DNA from: Acidimicrobiia bacterium
GTDB lineage: Bacteria; Actinomycetota; Acidimicrobiia; Spongiisociales; JAENVV01
NCBI GenBank assembly: GCA_020352575.1
Contig: CP070681.1
Location: 1,053,284-1,060,043 of the forward strand
DNA length: 6,760 nucleotides
Direction: 5' to 3'
Part shown: positions 1-5,566 of the stretch, in pieces
Position numbering within the stretch: the first letter of the stretch is position 1
How the letters are laid out: each line of letters begins with the position of its first letter
Program-made: the position numbers and the translations under genes
The notes under the pieces: generated by a model
Databases searched by the model: none
What the model was told of the DNA's origin: nothing
Seen by the model: only the letters and a program-made list of their open reading frames with translations

Positions 1-623
1 GTCGAGATCCTCCGCAGGCGTCGACCGAAGACGGACGCCGCGATCACCACGACCGGGAGGAAGCTGAGGACCGTGAGCGAGAGGGTCGGGCTGAGGATCA
101 CGATGAGAGCCACACCGCCGATGAGCGTGATCCCCTGGCTGAGCGCCTGGGCGAGCGAGGCCGACACCGTGGTCTGTACGACCGAGGCATCGGAGGTGAG
201 CCTGGAGGTGATCTCACCCGTGCGCCGGGCGTCGAAGAACGCCACCGGGAGCCGCACGACCCGGTCATACACATTGCGGCGGAGGTCGGCCACGACGCCC
301 TCTCCCACGACGTCCAGGGCGTAGACCCGCAGGGCGTTGAAAAGTGCCTGGAGGGCGAACACCCCCACGAGGATGAGGGCCACCCGGTCGAGCGACGCGG
401 TCGTACCCGATCCGACGAGGGCGGTGTCCACGAGGTCTCCCATGATCCGGGGGAAGACGAGGCCGAGTCCGGACGAGATCGTCACCCCGACAAGGGCGAA
501 GGCCAGCCACTTCCGGTACGGACGGACGAAGCGGAGCAGGTCCCGCAGCCGCCCTGCCGAGACCCGGAGCCCCTCGGAGGGCCCTTTCTCGACCCTGCGG
601 GGCCTTCGCCGTGTCCGGTCCAT
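1..623 (-). CDS. ABC exporter, transmembrane domain (partial, C-terminal part outside window)
   Basis: This is the first 207 codons of an ABC-type exporter, running off the left edge. The reading frame on the minus strand is open from the ATG at 623 to base 1. After a basic cytoplasmic tail (residues 1-25, rich in Arg) come hydrophobic segments at about 39-60, 80-100, 160-180 and 180-200. The segment RLPVAFFDARRTGEITSRL (about 124-142) followed by DASVV is the hallmark of the type-1 exporter membrane domain (ABC_membrane, MsbA/BmrA-like), where it forms the first intracellular loop. In this family an ATP-binding domain with Walker A, signature and Walker B motifs normally follows; here it would lie outside the window, so it cannot be told whether the protein is a full half-transporter. 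The start is supported by a TAGGCT hexamer exactly 6 nt upstream and no Shine-Dalgarno sequence. It is transcribed divergently from the TIM-barrel gene. The substrate is unknown; lipid or drug export is the family norm. Confidence 0.9.
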   Translation of the reverse strand, partial: MDRTRRRPRRVEKGPSEGLRVSAGRLRDLLRFVRPYRKWLAFALVGVTISSGLGLVFPRIMGDLVDTALVGSGTTASLDRVALILVGVFALQALFNALRVYALDVVGEGVVADLRRNVYDRVVRLPVAFFDARRTGEITSRLTSDASVVQTTVSASLAQALSQGITLIGGVALIVILSPTLSLTVLSFLPVVVIAASVFGRRLRRIS

Positions 624-629
624 CGCAGC

Positions 630-635
630 AGCCTA
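630..635 (-). promoter_or_regulatory. Putative -10 element (TAGGCT) for leaderless ABC exporter gene
   Basis: On the minus strand TAGGCT is followed by 6 nt and then the ATG at 623. A TANNNT hexamer at this distance would put transcription start on or next to the start codon. No convincing -35 hexamer is visible at 16-18 nt. The call rests on recurrence of the same spacing at other starts in this window. Confidence 0.55.
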
Positions 636-662
636 TGGACGACGTGTGCCTACCCACCCCGG

Positions 663-668
663 TACCGT
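663..668 (+). promoter_or_regulatory. Putative -10 element (TACCGT) for leaderless TIM-barrel gene
   Basis: TACCGT lies 6 nt before the ATG at 675, and no Shine-Dalgarno sequence is present. It overlaps an 8-bp perfect palindrome, CGGTACCG, at 660-667. The ABC gene's opposing -10 lies only 27 bp away, so the two divergent promoters must share upstream DNA. Confidence 0.55.
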
Positions 669-674
669 CGTCGC

Positions 675-1502
675 ATGCGCATCGTGCACACGAAGTCGGC
701 GTGGGAGTTCACCTCCCCCGGAAGCGACGACCCGTTCGCAGACTTCGTCACCCGTGCAGCTGGGGACGGGTTCGGCGGCCTGGAACTCTTCCTCCCGTTG
801 CTCGAGGAATCGCCCTCCCGGGTGGCGCAGGCGATGGAGGCGCACGGCCTCGACCACCTCGTCATCGACGTCATCACCGAAGGCGACAACCCCGCCGACC
901 ATCGGGCGAGCTTCGATGCCGCCATCGGGCAAGCGGCCACCTACGGGCCGGCCCTCATCAACAGCCACACGGGGCGGGACATCTTCCCGTTCGACGAGAA
1001 CGTGGCGCTCTTCGATCACGCCGTGGCCGTGTCGGAGTCGGTGGGCATCCCGATCGTCCACGAAACCCATCGTTTCCGGCCCACCTACTCGGCGATCGAG
1101 ACGCGGCGATACCTCGAGGAGGTGCCAGACATGCTCCTCAACGCCGACCTCTCCCACTGGTTCGTCGTCCACGAGTCGGACCTCCGTGACCAGGACGGGG
1201 CGATCGACCTCGCCCTCTCGCGCAGCCGCCACATCCACGCCCGCGTCGGTTTCGAGGAAGGCCCACAGATCAGCCACCCCAACGATCCCCGTTGGTCGAC
1301 GCAGGTGGAGCGCCACGTCGAGTTGTGGCAGCGCATCGTCGACCACTGCGCCTCGGCCGGTGTCGAGACCCTCGCCATCACCCCCGAGTTCGGGCCGTTC
1401 CCCTACGTCCCGATGCAGGCGTTCTCCGATGAACCGGTCGCCGATCCCTGGGATGCCAACGTGGCGATGCGCGACCTCGTGGCAGACCGCCTCTCGGTCT
1501 AG
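675..1502 (+). CDS. Xylose-isomerase-like TIM-barrel protein (sugar phosphate isomerase/epimerase family)
   Basis: A 275-residue soluble protein of the AP_endonuc_2 / xylose-isomerase-like TIM-barrel family, which includes metal-dependent sugar isomerases, epimerases and inosose dehydratase-type enzymes. What is seen: strand-like starts such as MRIVHTKSAW at the N terminus, GGLELF (34-39), ALINSHTGRD (93-102), IPIVHETHR (125-133), LNADLSHW (155-162), RHIHARVG (185-192) and LAITPEFGP (233-241). By family analogy E130, D158, H188 and E238 are the likely divalent-metal ligands, with H98, H133 and H161 near the active site. Length fits the family. The start has no Shine-Dalgarno sequence but a TACCGT hexamer 6 nt upstream. 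The gene stands alone: it diverges from the ABC exporter and converges on the MFS gene, sharing its stop region. The substrate cannot be assigned from sequence. Confidence 0.88.
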   Translation: MRIVHTKSAWEFTSPGSDDPFADFVTRAAGDGFGGLELFLPLLEESPSRVAQAMEAHGLDHLVIDVITEGDNPADHRASFDAAIGQAATYGPALINSHTGRDIFPFDENVALFDHAVAVSESVGIPIVHETHRFRPTYSAIETRRYLEEVPDMLLNADLSHWFVVHESDLRDQDGAIDLALSRSRHIHARVGFEEGPQISHPNDPRWSTQVERHVELWQRIVDHCASAGVETLAITPEFGPFPYVPMQAFSDEPVADPWDANVAMRDLVADRLSV

Positions 1503-2821
1503 CCCACGACGACGGCGTCGGCGTCGGCCACCTCTGCTTCGAGGCCACGGATGCGCGGATGTCGGACGGCCCACATGGTGATGGCGATGGCCAGCGCGCC
1601 GGTGCAGGAGAAGAGGAACCCGGTTCCGCGACCCGCACCCGACCCGAAGATCGTGGCGAGGGCGAACCCGCCCTCGGTGAACAACGGCTCGAAGACCCGG
1701 TCAGCGAGCAGGCCGGCCGTGAGGAAGGCCACCGGCGAGGCCGCGATCGCCGACACCTGCCGGATCGCAAAGACGCGGCCCTGCAGCTCCGGGGGGACCT
1801 TCGCCTGCCAGATCGCCTGGCTGCTCCCACCGGCGACGGGGTGCGTGGTCATCATGAGTAGGAGCCCCGCGATGACCAGCCACAGGGCCGGGCGGAGACC
1901 AATGAGCACGAGACCGGCGCCCATGAGGGCGATGGGGACGTACACGCCGAGCACCTTGTTCGCCGGACCGCCCCAAGCCGTGAGCACGAGGCTGCCGATG
2001 GTGATGCCAACAGCCCCGATGGAGGCGACGACACCTGCGACCTGCTCGGTGGTGAGGCTGAGGAGGAGCGGGATGAAGAGCACCCCCTGGAAGGCGAAGG
2101 CAAAGTTCACCATCACGAACGACAGCATGAGGATGAGGAGGCCACGACGCTCGAGGACGAACGAGAGACCCTCGCGGGCTTCGAGTAGGAGCCCGCGGAC
2201 CCCGGCACCCCTGCGCTCGGATGGTGGCGCCGAGGGGAACCGCTGGAAGGCGAGGATCCCGACTGCGACGAGGTAGCTCACCACGTCGATGGCAAAGAGC
2301 GGACCGAGTCCGACCGTCACGACCAAGGTGCCGGCGATCGCGGGCGCAAGGATCCGTCCGAGGCTCCCCGCCAACTGCACGAGGCCCGACGCGCGGGCGT
2401 AGTGCTCCTTGGGGATGAGCATCGTCACGGCTGCGGAGTACGCAGGGAACTGGAACGCACCGAAGAGGCCGCTGAACGACAGGGTCACGTACAGATGCCA
2501 GATCTCGAGCCGCCCGGCCGCGATGAGGGCGAGGGTCGCCAAGGTGCCCACCGCTGCGCCCGTGTCAGAGACGATCATCGCCACCCGCCGATCCCACCGG
2601 TCGACGAGGGCGCCCACGAACGGGGAGACCAAGAGCGCAGGTACCTGGGAGGCAAGGACGATGAGGGCGAGTTGGGTGACCGACCCGGTCTCGGTGAACA
2701 CCCAGATGGCGAGCCCGAACCGCGTCATCGCTGAGCCGAGGATGCTGACGAGCTGGCCGACCCAGACCGCACCGAAGGTGCGGGCCCCGGGCGCCTCGAG
2801 GAAGGTGCGAAGTCCGTTCAT
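1499..2821 (-). CDS. MFS drug-efflux-type transporter
   Basis: A 440-residue polytopic membrane protein of the major facilitator superfamily, in the MFS_3 / EntS- and macrolide-efflux-like branch. About twelve hydrophobic segments are visible in two halves joined by a charged loop (about 192-225). MFS motif A is clear: GALVDRWDRR at 70-79, between the second and third helices. A second recognisable block, QAIWQAKVPPELQGRVFAIR (335-354), is typical of this branch in the loop after the tenth helix. It probably exports a small hydrophobic compound by proton antiport; the substrate is unknown. The ATG at 2821 is preferred over an in-frame ATG at 2833 because a TTGATA - 17 nt - TATGGT promoter ends 7 nt before it; the frame extends still further upstream but only into the marR gene. 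The divergent MarR-type regulator is the probable controller. The stop overlaps that of the convergent TIM-barrel gene. Confidence 0.93.
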   Translation of the reverse strand: MNGLRTFLEAPGARTFGAVWVGQLVSILGSAMTRFGLAIWVFTETGSVTQLALIVLASQVPALLVSPFVGALVDRWDRRVAMIVSDTGAAVGTLATLALIAAGRLEIWHLYVTLSFSGLFGAFQFPAYSAAVTMLIPKEHYARASGLVQLAGSLGRILAPAIAGTLVVTVGLGPLFAIDVVSYLVAVGILAFQRFPSAPPSERRGAGVRGLLLEAREGLSFVLERRGLLILMLSFVMVNFAFAFQGVLFIPLLLSLTTEQVAGVVASIGAVGITIGSLVLTAWGGPANKVLGVYVPIALMGAGLVLIGLRPALWLVIAGLLLMMTTHPVAGGSSQAIWQAKVPPELQGRVFAIRQVSAIAASPVAFLTAGLLADRVFEPLFTEGGFALATIFGSGAGRGTGFLFSCTGALAIAITMWAVRHPRIRGLEAEVADADAVVVG

Positions 2822-2835
2822 ATGCTTCACCATAT
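2820..2835. promoter_or_regulatory. Inverted repeat over MFS -10 and start codon; candidate MarR operator
   Basis: ATATG - 6 nt - CATAT is a perfect 5-bp inverted repeat. It covers the putative MFS -10 (2829-2834) and touches its ATG at 2821. MarR dimers bind short inverted repeats in the promoters they repress, so this is a plausible operator, but the arms are short and A/T-rich and no homologous site is known to me. Confidence 0.35.
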
Positions 2836-2857
2836 TACTTTTCTCGCAAACTATCAA
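2829..2857 (-). promoter_or_regulatory. Putative promoter of MFS gene (TTGATA - 17 - TATGGT)
   Basis: On the minus strand TTGATA (2857-2852) is a near-consensus -35 hexamer. A 17-nt spacer follows, then TATGGT (2834-2829), then 7 nt and the ATG at 2821. This is the best-formed housekeeping promoter in the window and predicts a leaderless transcript. A TAATAT at 2837-2832 also looks like a -10 but would leave only a 14-nt spacer. Confidence 0.6.
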
Positions 2858-2880
2858 CTCGTGTAGCAATGTTCTAGAAT
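2852..2880 (+). promoter_or_regulatory. Putative promoter of marR-type gene (-10 TAGAAT)
   Basis: TAGAAT at 2875-2880 is a good -10 and lies exactly 6 nt before the ATG at 2887, predicting a leaderless mRNA. The hexamer 17 nt upstream, TATCAA (2852-2857), is a weak -35; it is the same six base pairs that read TTGATA on the other strand as the MFS -35. The two promoters therefore overlap back to back. Confidence 0.6.
2872..2879. promoter_or_regulatory. TTCTAGAA palindrome over marR -10; candidate autoregulatory site
   Basis: A perfect 8-bp palindrome overlaps the -10 hexamer of the MarR-type gene. Its position would suit autorepression. The symmetry does not extend further out, so it is short for a MarR operator. 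Confidence 0.3.
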
Positions 2881-2886
2881 GGCCCC

Positions 2887-3342
2887 ATGGGCACTGACCA
2901 CACCGACGTCCCGCTCTGGCGGAAGGTCGCCACGACCACGCTCCATGCCTCACTCATCCTCAAACAGGACCTGGAGGAAGTGCTGCAGGAGGAGACCGGC
3001 CTCCTGCTCGCCGACAACGAGGCGCTCCTCAACCTCGAACACGGCGACCTTCGCATGAGCGACATCGCCGACAAGCTCGTCCTCTCCCGTGGCGGCACCA
3101 CCAAGGTGATCGACCGCCTCGAGGCCCTGGGGTACGTCGCTCGCGAGCCCGACCCCGAGGACAGACGCGCCACCCTCGTGACCATCACCGATGCAGGACG
3201 AGGGGTGCGCCGCAAGGCCCAGGCCGTCACCGATGTCGAGTTGGAACGGATGTGGGCCGGGCACCTCACCGAGGAGGAGTCGACGGTGATCGTCGAGGCG
3301 ATGCAGCGCGTCGTCCACGCCCGCCTCGGCGCCGTCGACTGA
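2887..3342 (+). CDS. MarR-family transcriptional regulator
   Basis: A 151-residue winged helix-turn-helix regulator of the MarR family, normal length. The N- and C-terminal helices (about 8-35 and 105-148) would form the dimer interface. The DNA-binding core runs from about 42 to 102: LADNEALLNLEH begins helix 2, MSDIADKLVLSRGGTTKVIDRLEALGYV (57-84) contains the helix-turn-helix with the recognition helix near 67-82, and REPDPEDRRATLVTITDAG (86-104) is the wing with the conserved Asp-Arg-Arg. Such proteins act as dimeric, usually ligand-relieved repressors of efflux or stress genes. The neighbouring divergent MFS gene is the obvious target, together with the gene itself. The ATG is fixed by the TAGAAT hexamer 6 nt upstream; there is no Shine-Dalgarno sequence. 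The ligand is unknown. Confidence 0.93.
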   Translation: MGTDHTDVPLWRKVATTTLHASLILKQDLEEVLQEETGLLLADNEALLNLEHGDLRMSDIADKLVLSRGGTTKVIDRLEALGYVAREPDPEDRRATLVTITDAGRGVRRKAQAVTDVELERMWAGHLTEEESTVIVEAMQRVVHARLGAVD

Positions 3343-3425
3343 GATCCCGCGCCCGTCGCCCCCGCTCACCTCGCGATGCTGTTTTGACATCACGCCGCTG
3401 AAAAGCCTGGCGACGGCGTAGCGAT
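3343..3425. other. Convergent intergenic spacer without a clear terminator
   Basis: This 83-bp gap separates the stops of the MarR-type gene and the four-helix membrane protein gene. It holds weak dyads only: CGCCG (3393-3397) with CGGCG (3414-3418), and GCTGAA (3397-3402) with TTCAGC (3425-3430), the latter including the membrane gene's stop. Neither is followed by a T tract. A TTGACA at 3384-3389 has no suitable -10 on the plus strand. It probably serves as a two-way termination zone, but no intrinsic terminator can be called. Confidence 0.4.
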
Positions 3426-3878
3426 TCAGCCGAAGAGCTGCCTCGTGCCCTTCACGAGGTTCACCAGCATCCCGATCACGGTGCCAACGATGCCGACAGC
3501 GATGGCGAACCGGGCGATGTTCGTCCACAGCGTGGCGTCGAACGCGAACGGGAACACCCGCCACAACGCCACCGCAGCAACGAGGCCGAAGGCCCCAGTC
3601 ACGACCTCACCCCACGAGCGCATCCACCGGGGGTCGTAGATCACGAACACGATGTGGGTGCCGACGGTGACGAGGATCTGCAACCGGATCAGGGGCACGA
3701 CCTCGGAGAAGTCTTCGGTGAGCCAACCGAACCACCCCCACGCAAGCAGATTCCTCACGATCCAGAGGACAACGAGGTTGACGAGGATCGCAATGAAGTC
3801 GCCGAAGACCCGGGCCCCCTTTGGCGCCCGCTTCCCCTGCTTCGGGGGGCGACGGTCGAGGGTGACAACGTCGCTCAT
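3426..3878 (-). CDS. Small four-helix integral membrane protein, function unknown
   Basis: A 150-residue protein I do not recognise. The first 22 residues are hydrophilic and basic (RRPPKQGKRAPKGAR, 9-23), with no signal peptide. Four hydrophobic segments follow at about 25-43, 61-81, 92-111 and 120-142, separated by short loops; the loop YDPRWMRSWGE (81-91) and the C-terminal KGTRQLFG are positively charged and probably cytoplasmic. No catalytic-looking motif is evident. It is the last gene of the minus-strand run, 39 bp after the LON-domain gene, and could be co-transcribed with it, though it has its own TAGCGT hexamer 7 nt before the ATG. Codon use matches its neighbours, so it is very likely a real gene, but no role can be assigned. 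Confidence 0.82.
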   Translation of the reverse strand: MSDVVTLDRRPPKQGKRAPKGARVFGDFIAILVNLVVLWIVRNLLAWGWFGWLTEDFSEVVPLIRLQILVTVGTHIVFVIYDPRWMRSWGEVVTGAFGLVAAVALWRVFPFAFDATLWTNIARFAIAVGIVGTVIGMLVNLVKGTRQLFG

Positions 3879-3885
3879 GTCGAGA

Positions 3886-3891
3886 ACGCTA
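3886..3891 (-). promoter_or_regulatory. Putative -10 element (TAGCGT) for membrane protein gene
   Basis: TAGCGT on the minus strand ends 7 nt before the ATG at 3878. The identical hexamer precedes the CREST hydrolase gene (5549-5544). No clear -35 is visible. Confidence 0.5.
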
Positions 3892-3917
3892 CGCGTCCTC
3901 GTCTGCGCCGTGCAGCG

Positions 3918-4526
3918 CTATCCCCCCGCCAGGCGGGCGCGGAGCAGTTCCTCCTGCTCCACGAGCATCTCATTGAGCAACTCGAGCCGGGCGGCTGAGT
4001 CAGCGGCCTCGAGGAGCCGCTGGGCGTCGAACGGTCCCACCGGGGCCATGTTGGCGAGCTTGTACACCGCATTGATCGGTTTCCGGGGATTCACCTCGAC
4101 GGAGAAGTCGCCGACGTCGTAGCCCAGCTCGCTGGCGATCACCACGATCCGCTCCATCGCCTTCACGGCGGGGCCGAGGTCGAGTTCGCCCGGCTCGGGC
4201 TCCAGGAGGTCGATGGTCTCGGCCTGTGGGTAGGGGTCGTCCGGCAACCACTCGGTGACCTGCAGGCGATGGGTGGCCCGGCACATGATGAGGCGGCGGT
4301 CGTCGGGGAGCCGACCCATCTCCTCGACCACGACGTGCGTCCCGATGTCGAACCGATCCTCCCCACCTCCCGACTCGGAGCCGCGGGCGATGAGGACGAT
4401 GCCGAAGCCGAGGTCCTGCTCGACGCACTCGTCGATCATCTGGAGGTAACGGGGCTCGAAGATGTGGAGCGGGATCACCGCCCCGGGGAACGGCGCCGAC
4501 CCGAGCGGGAACATGCGGGTGAACAC
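3918..4526 (-). CDS. Stand-alone LON substrate-binding (N-terminal) domain protein
   Basis: A 202-residue protein consisting essentially of the LON N-terminal domain (PF02190-like), which in Lon protease recognises substrates. The signature FPLGSAPFPGAVIPLHIFEPRYLQMI (6-31) is unmistakable, followed by GFGIVLIARG (40-49), the beta-rich segment IGTHVVVEEM (61-70) and CRATHRLQV (98-106). The second half is helical and acidic and ends in a likely coiled segment (LLNEMLVEQEELLRARLAGG). No AAA+ module or Ser-Lys protease domain follows, so it is not Lon itself; stand-alone members are widespread and of unclear function, perhaps binding proteins or peptides. The GTG at 4526 is chosen over an ATG at 4514 because TAGCCT ends exactly 6 nt before the GTG, as at other genes here; neither has a Shine-Dalgarno sequence. 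The gene begins 9 bp after the CREST hydrolase stop. Confidence 0.9.
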   Translation of the reverse strand: MFTRMFPLGSAPFPGAVIPLHIFEPRYLQMIDECVEQDLGFGIVLIARGSESGGGEDRFDIGTHVVVEEMGRLPDDRRLIMCRATHRLQVTEWLPDDPYPQAETIDLLEPEPGELDLGPAVKAMERIVVIASELGYDVGDFSVEVNPRKPINAVYKLANMAPVGPFDAQRLLEAADSAARLELLNEMLVEQEELLRARLAGG

Positions 4527-4529
4527 CCG
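4516..4529. repeat. 6-bp inverted repeat at the LON-domain gene start
   Basis: CGGGTG - AA - CACCCG is a perfect 6-bp dyad covering the GTG start at 4526 and ending 1 bp before the alternative ATG at 4514. If the transcript starts at the GTG the upstream arm loses three bases, so it would act as a DNA operator-like site rather than an RNA hairpin; on a read-through transcript from upstream it could fold as a 5-bp stem with a 4-nt loop and hide the start. Confidence 0.45.
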
Positions 4530-4532
4530 GTC

Positions 4533-4538
4533 AGGCTA
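4533..4538 (-). promoter_or_regulatory. Putative -10 element (TAGCCT) embedding the upstream stop codon
   Basis: TAGCCT on the minus strand lies 6 nt before the GTG at 4526. Its first three bases are the TAG stop of the CREST hydrolase gene. It supports the GTG as the start of the LON-domain gene. No -35 is evident. Confidence 0.45.
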
Positions 4539-5537
4539 GGAAGCGGCCTCGGACAACCCCGCGGGGTCCGGTGAATCGACGTCGAGCGGTCGTTCAGTCC
4601 TGAGGAAGAGGAAGAAGCACCATGTGGCAGCTGCAGTGAGGAGGTGCCAGATGGCGTGCGCCTGGACGATCGAATCGGGGTCGCACCACGGGTGGTCGGC
4701 GGTGCCGGTGAGCCAGATGGCGTAGGCGCCGAAGAACGAGACGATGCCCAACCAGAACCACGGGGTGTAGGTCCGGCGGGCTCCAGCGGGGTGCTTCGGA
4801 GCCAGGGCGGGCACCCAGAACAGGATCACCCACCAATACTCCCCGGGCGCGTCGAGCATCGTCATCGGCGTGATGCCGAACGCGAGCGCCACCACGAATC
4901 CCATGAGGCCGGAGGCAGGCCGCACCCACGGGGCATCGAAGCGGAACACGACCTCGGAGATGACCCAAAGGGCGATCGACACCCCGAAGAGGTCGAGCCC
5001 GATGCCGAGATCCGATCCGATGAACCAATACCCCGCCGCGTAGGCGCCGAGCAGCACCCCGTAGGCCGTGAAGAAGGTGCGGTCTGACCACCGACCCAGG
5101 CGAGCGAGGTTGAACAGCCACGGGATGAGGATGTAGGCCACCATGCTCACGTTGTCGAGCCACGCGCCCGAGCGGGTGTGGCTTCCGTGCATCGCCATCG
5201 ACCCGGGTCCCAGGAACAGGGCCGCTGCGGCGTACAGGAGCACGATCGGCTGGTTGCCGATGAACCGGTTCGTGACCTTGCGACCCGACACGACATCTCG
5301 CCCCAGCACCGAGTACATGACGAGGCCCGACACCACGAAGCCGAGGTTGCCGAGGGTGTTCACCGGCTCCCGGAGCAGCCCTCCCGACACCCGCTCGCAC
5401 CACCGGGAGATCTCGCCGATCGCCTGCTCGTTCGCGGCCGGGTCACCCCACCCGATGGCACCCCACGTGAGGAACCCAACGGCGAAGACGCCGAACGCAA
5501 CCCCCGCGATGCGGAGCGGTCGATAGGCCTCGGTCAT
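4536..5537 (-). CDS. CREST-superfamily (alkaline ceramidase-like) integral membrane hydrolase
   Basis: A 333-residue membrane protein with about seven to eight hydrophobic segments and no signal peptide. Its motifs match the ceramidase/CREST superfamily of zinc-dependent seven-helix amide hydrolases. Seen directly: WCE at 46-48; REPVNTLGNLGFVVSG (56-71), resembling the family's E..NT.SNL block; GPGSMAMHGSH...WLD (110-128); and HAIWH (294-298). In human ACER3, as I recall it, zinc is held by three His (81, 217, 221) with Ser77 and Asp92 at the site. Here S113, H117 and D128 reproduce the spacings of 4 and 11, and H294/H298 the HxxxH pair. C47 and C285 could form the conserved disulfide. The calcium-site region appears only partly conserved. 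It probably hydrolyses an amide-linked lipid; true ceramidase activity is not established. It is preceded by TAGCGT 6 nt before the ATG, and the LON-domain gene follows after 9 bp. Confidence 0.85.
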   Translation of the reverse strand: MTEAYRPLRIAGVAFGVFAVGFLTWGAIGWGDPAANEQAIGEISRWCERVSGGLLREPVNTLGNLGFVVSGLVMYSVLGRDVVSGRKVTNRFIGNQPIVLLYAAAALFLGPGSMAMHGSHTRSGAWLDNVSMVAYILIPWLFNLARLGRWSDRTFFTAYGVLLGAYAAGYWFIGSDLGIGLDLFGVSIALWVISEVVFRFDAPWVRPASGLMGFVVALAFGITPMTMLDAPGEYWWVILFWVPALAPKHPAGARRTYTPWFWLGIVSFFGAYAIWLTGTADHPWCDPDSIVQAHAIWHLLTAAATWCFFLFLRTERPLDVDSPDPAGLSEAAS

Positions 5538-5543
5538 GCAGGC

Positions 5544-5549
5544 ACGCTA
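5544..5549 (-). promoter_or_regulatory. Putative -10 element (TAGCGT) for CREST hydrolase gene
   Basis: TAGCGT on the minus strand lies exactly 6 nt before the ATG at 5537. A TTGAGG at 5570-5565, overlapping the small ORF's stop, is a poor -35 candidate with a 15-nt spacer. Confidence 0.5.
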
Positions 5550-5566
5550 GCCCGCAGGCAACGCCC

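Noticed and set aside
633..1574. Minus-strand open frame of 313 codons antisense to the TIM-barrel gene
   Set aside because: No recognisable motifs; a poly-Arg stretch near its start; the opposite strand carries a clear conserved family with catalytic residues.
337..1581. Long plus-strand open frame of 414 codons
   Set aside because: It overlaps the ABC and TIM-barrel genes in a different frame and its product is a Ser/Arg/Thr/Pro-rich low-complexity string, typical of a frame shadow in GC-rich DNA.
1551..2276. Plus-strand open frame of 241 codons antisense to the MFS gene
   Set aside because: Product rich in Arg, Ser, Thr and Pro without domains; the minus-strand MFS frame has motif A and the expected helices.
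2822..2953. Extension of the MFS frame upstream to 2953 or to the ATG at 2833
   Set aside because: The far extension runs antisense into the regulator gene and reads as non-membrane, Arg/Trp-rich sequence; the promoter spacing favours 2821. The ATG at 2833 cannot be fully excluded.
3384..3412. TTGACA at 3384-3389 as a plus-strand promoter
   Set aside because: No -10-like hexamer at 16-18 nt and no gene downstream on that strand.
3393..3430. Intrinsic terminator between the convergent genes
   Set aside because: The dyads have short stems with long loops and no T tract on either strand.
4594..5403. Minus-strand open frame of 269 codons in another frame of the CREST hydrolase gene
   Set aside because: Arg/Gly/Pro/His-rich translation with no motif; the overlapping frame carries the conserved metal site.
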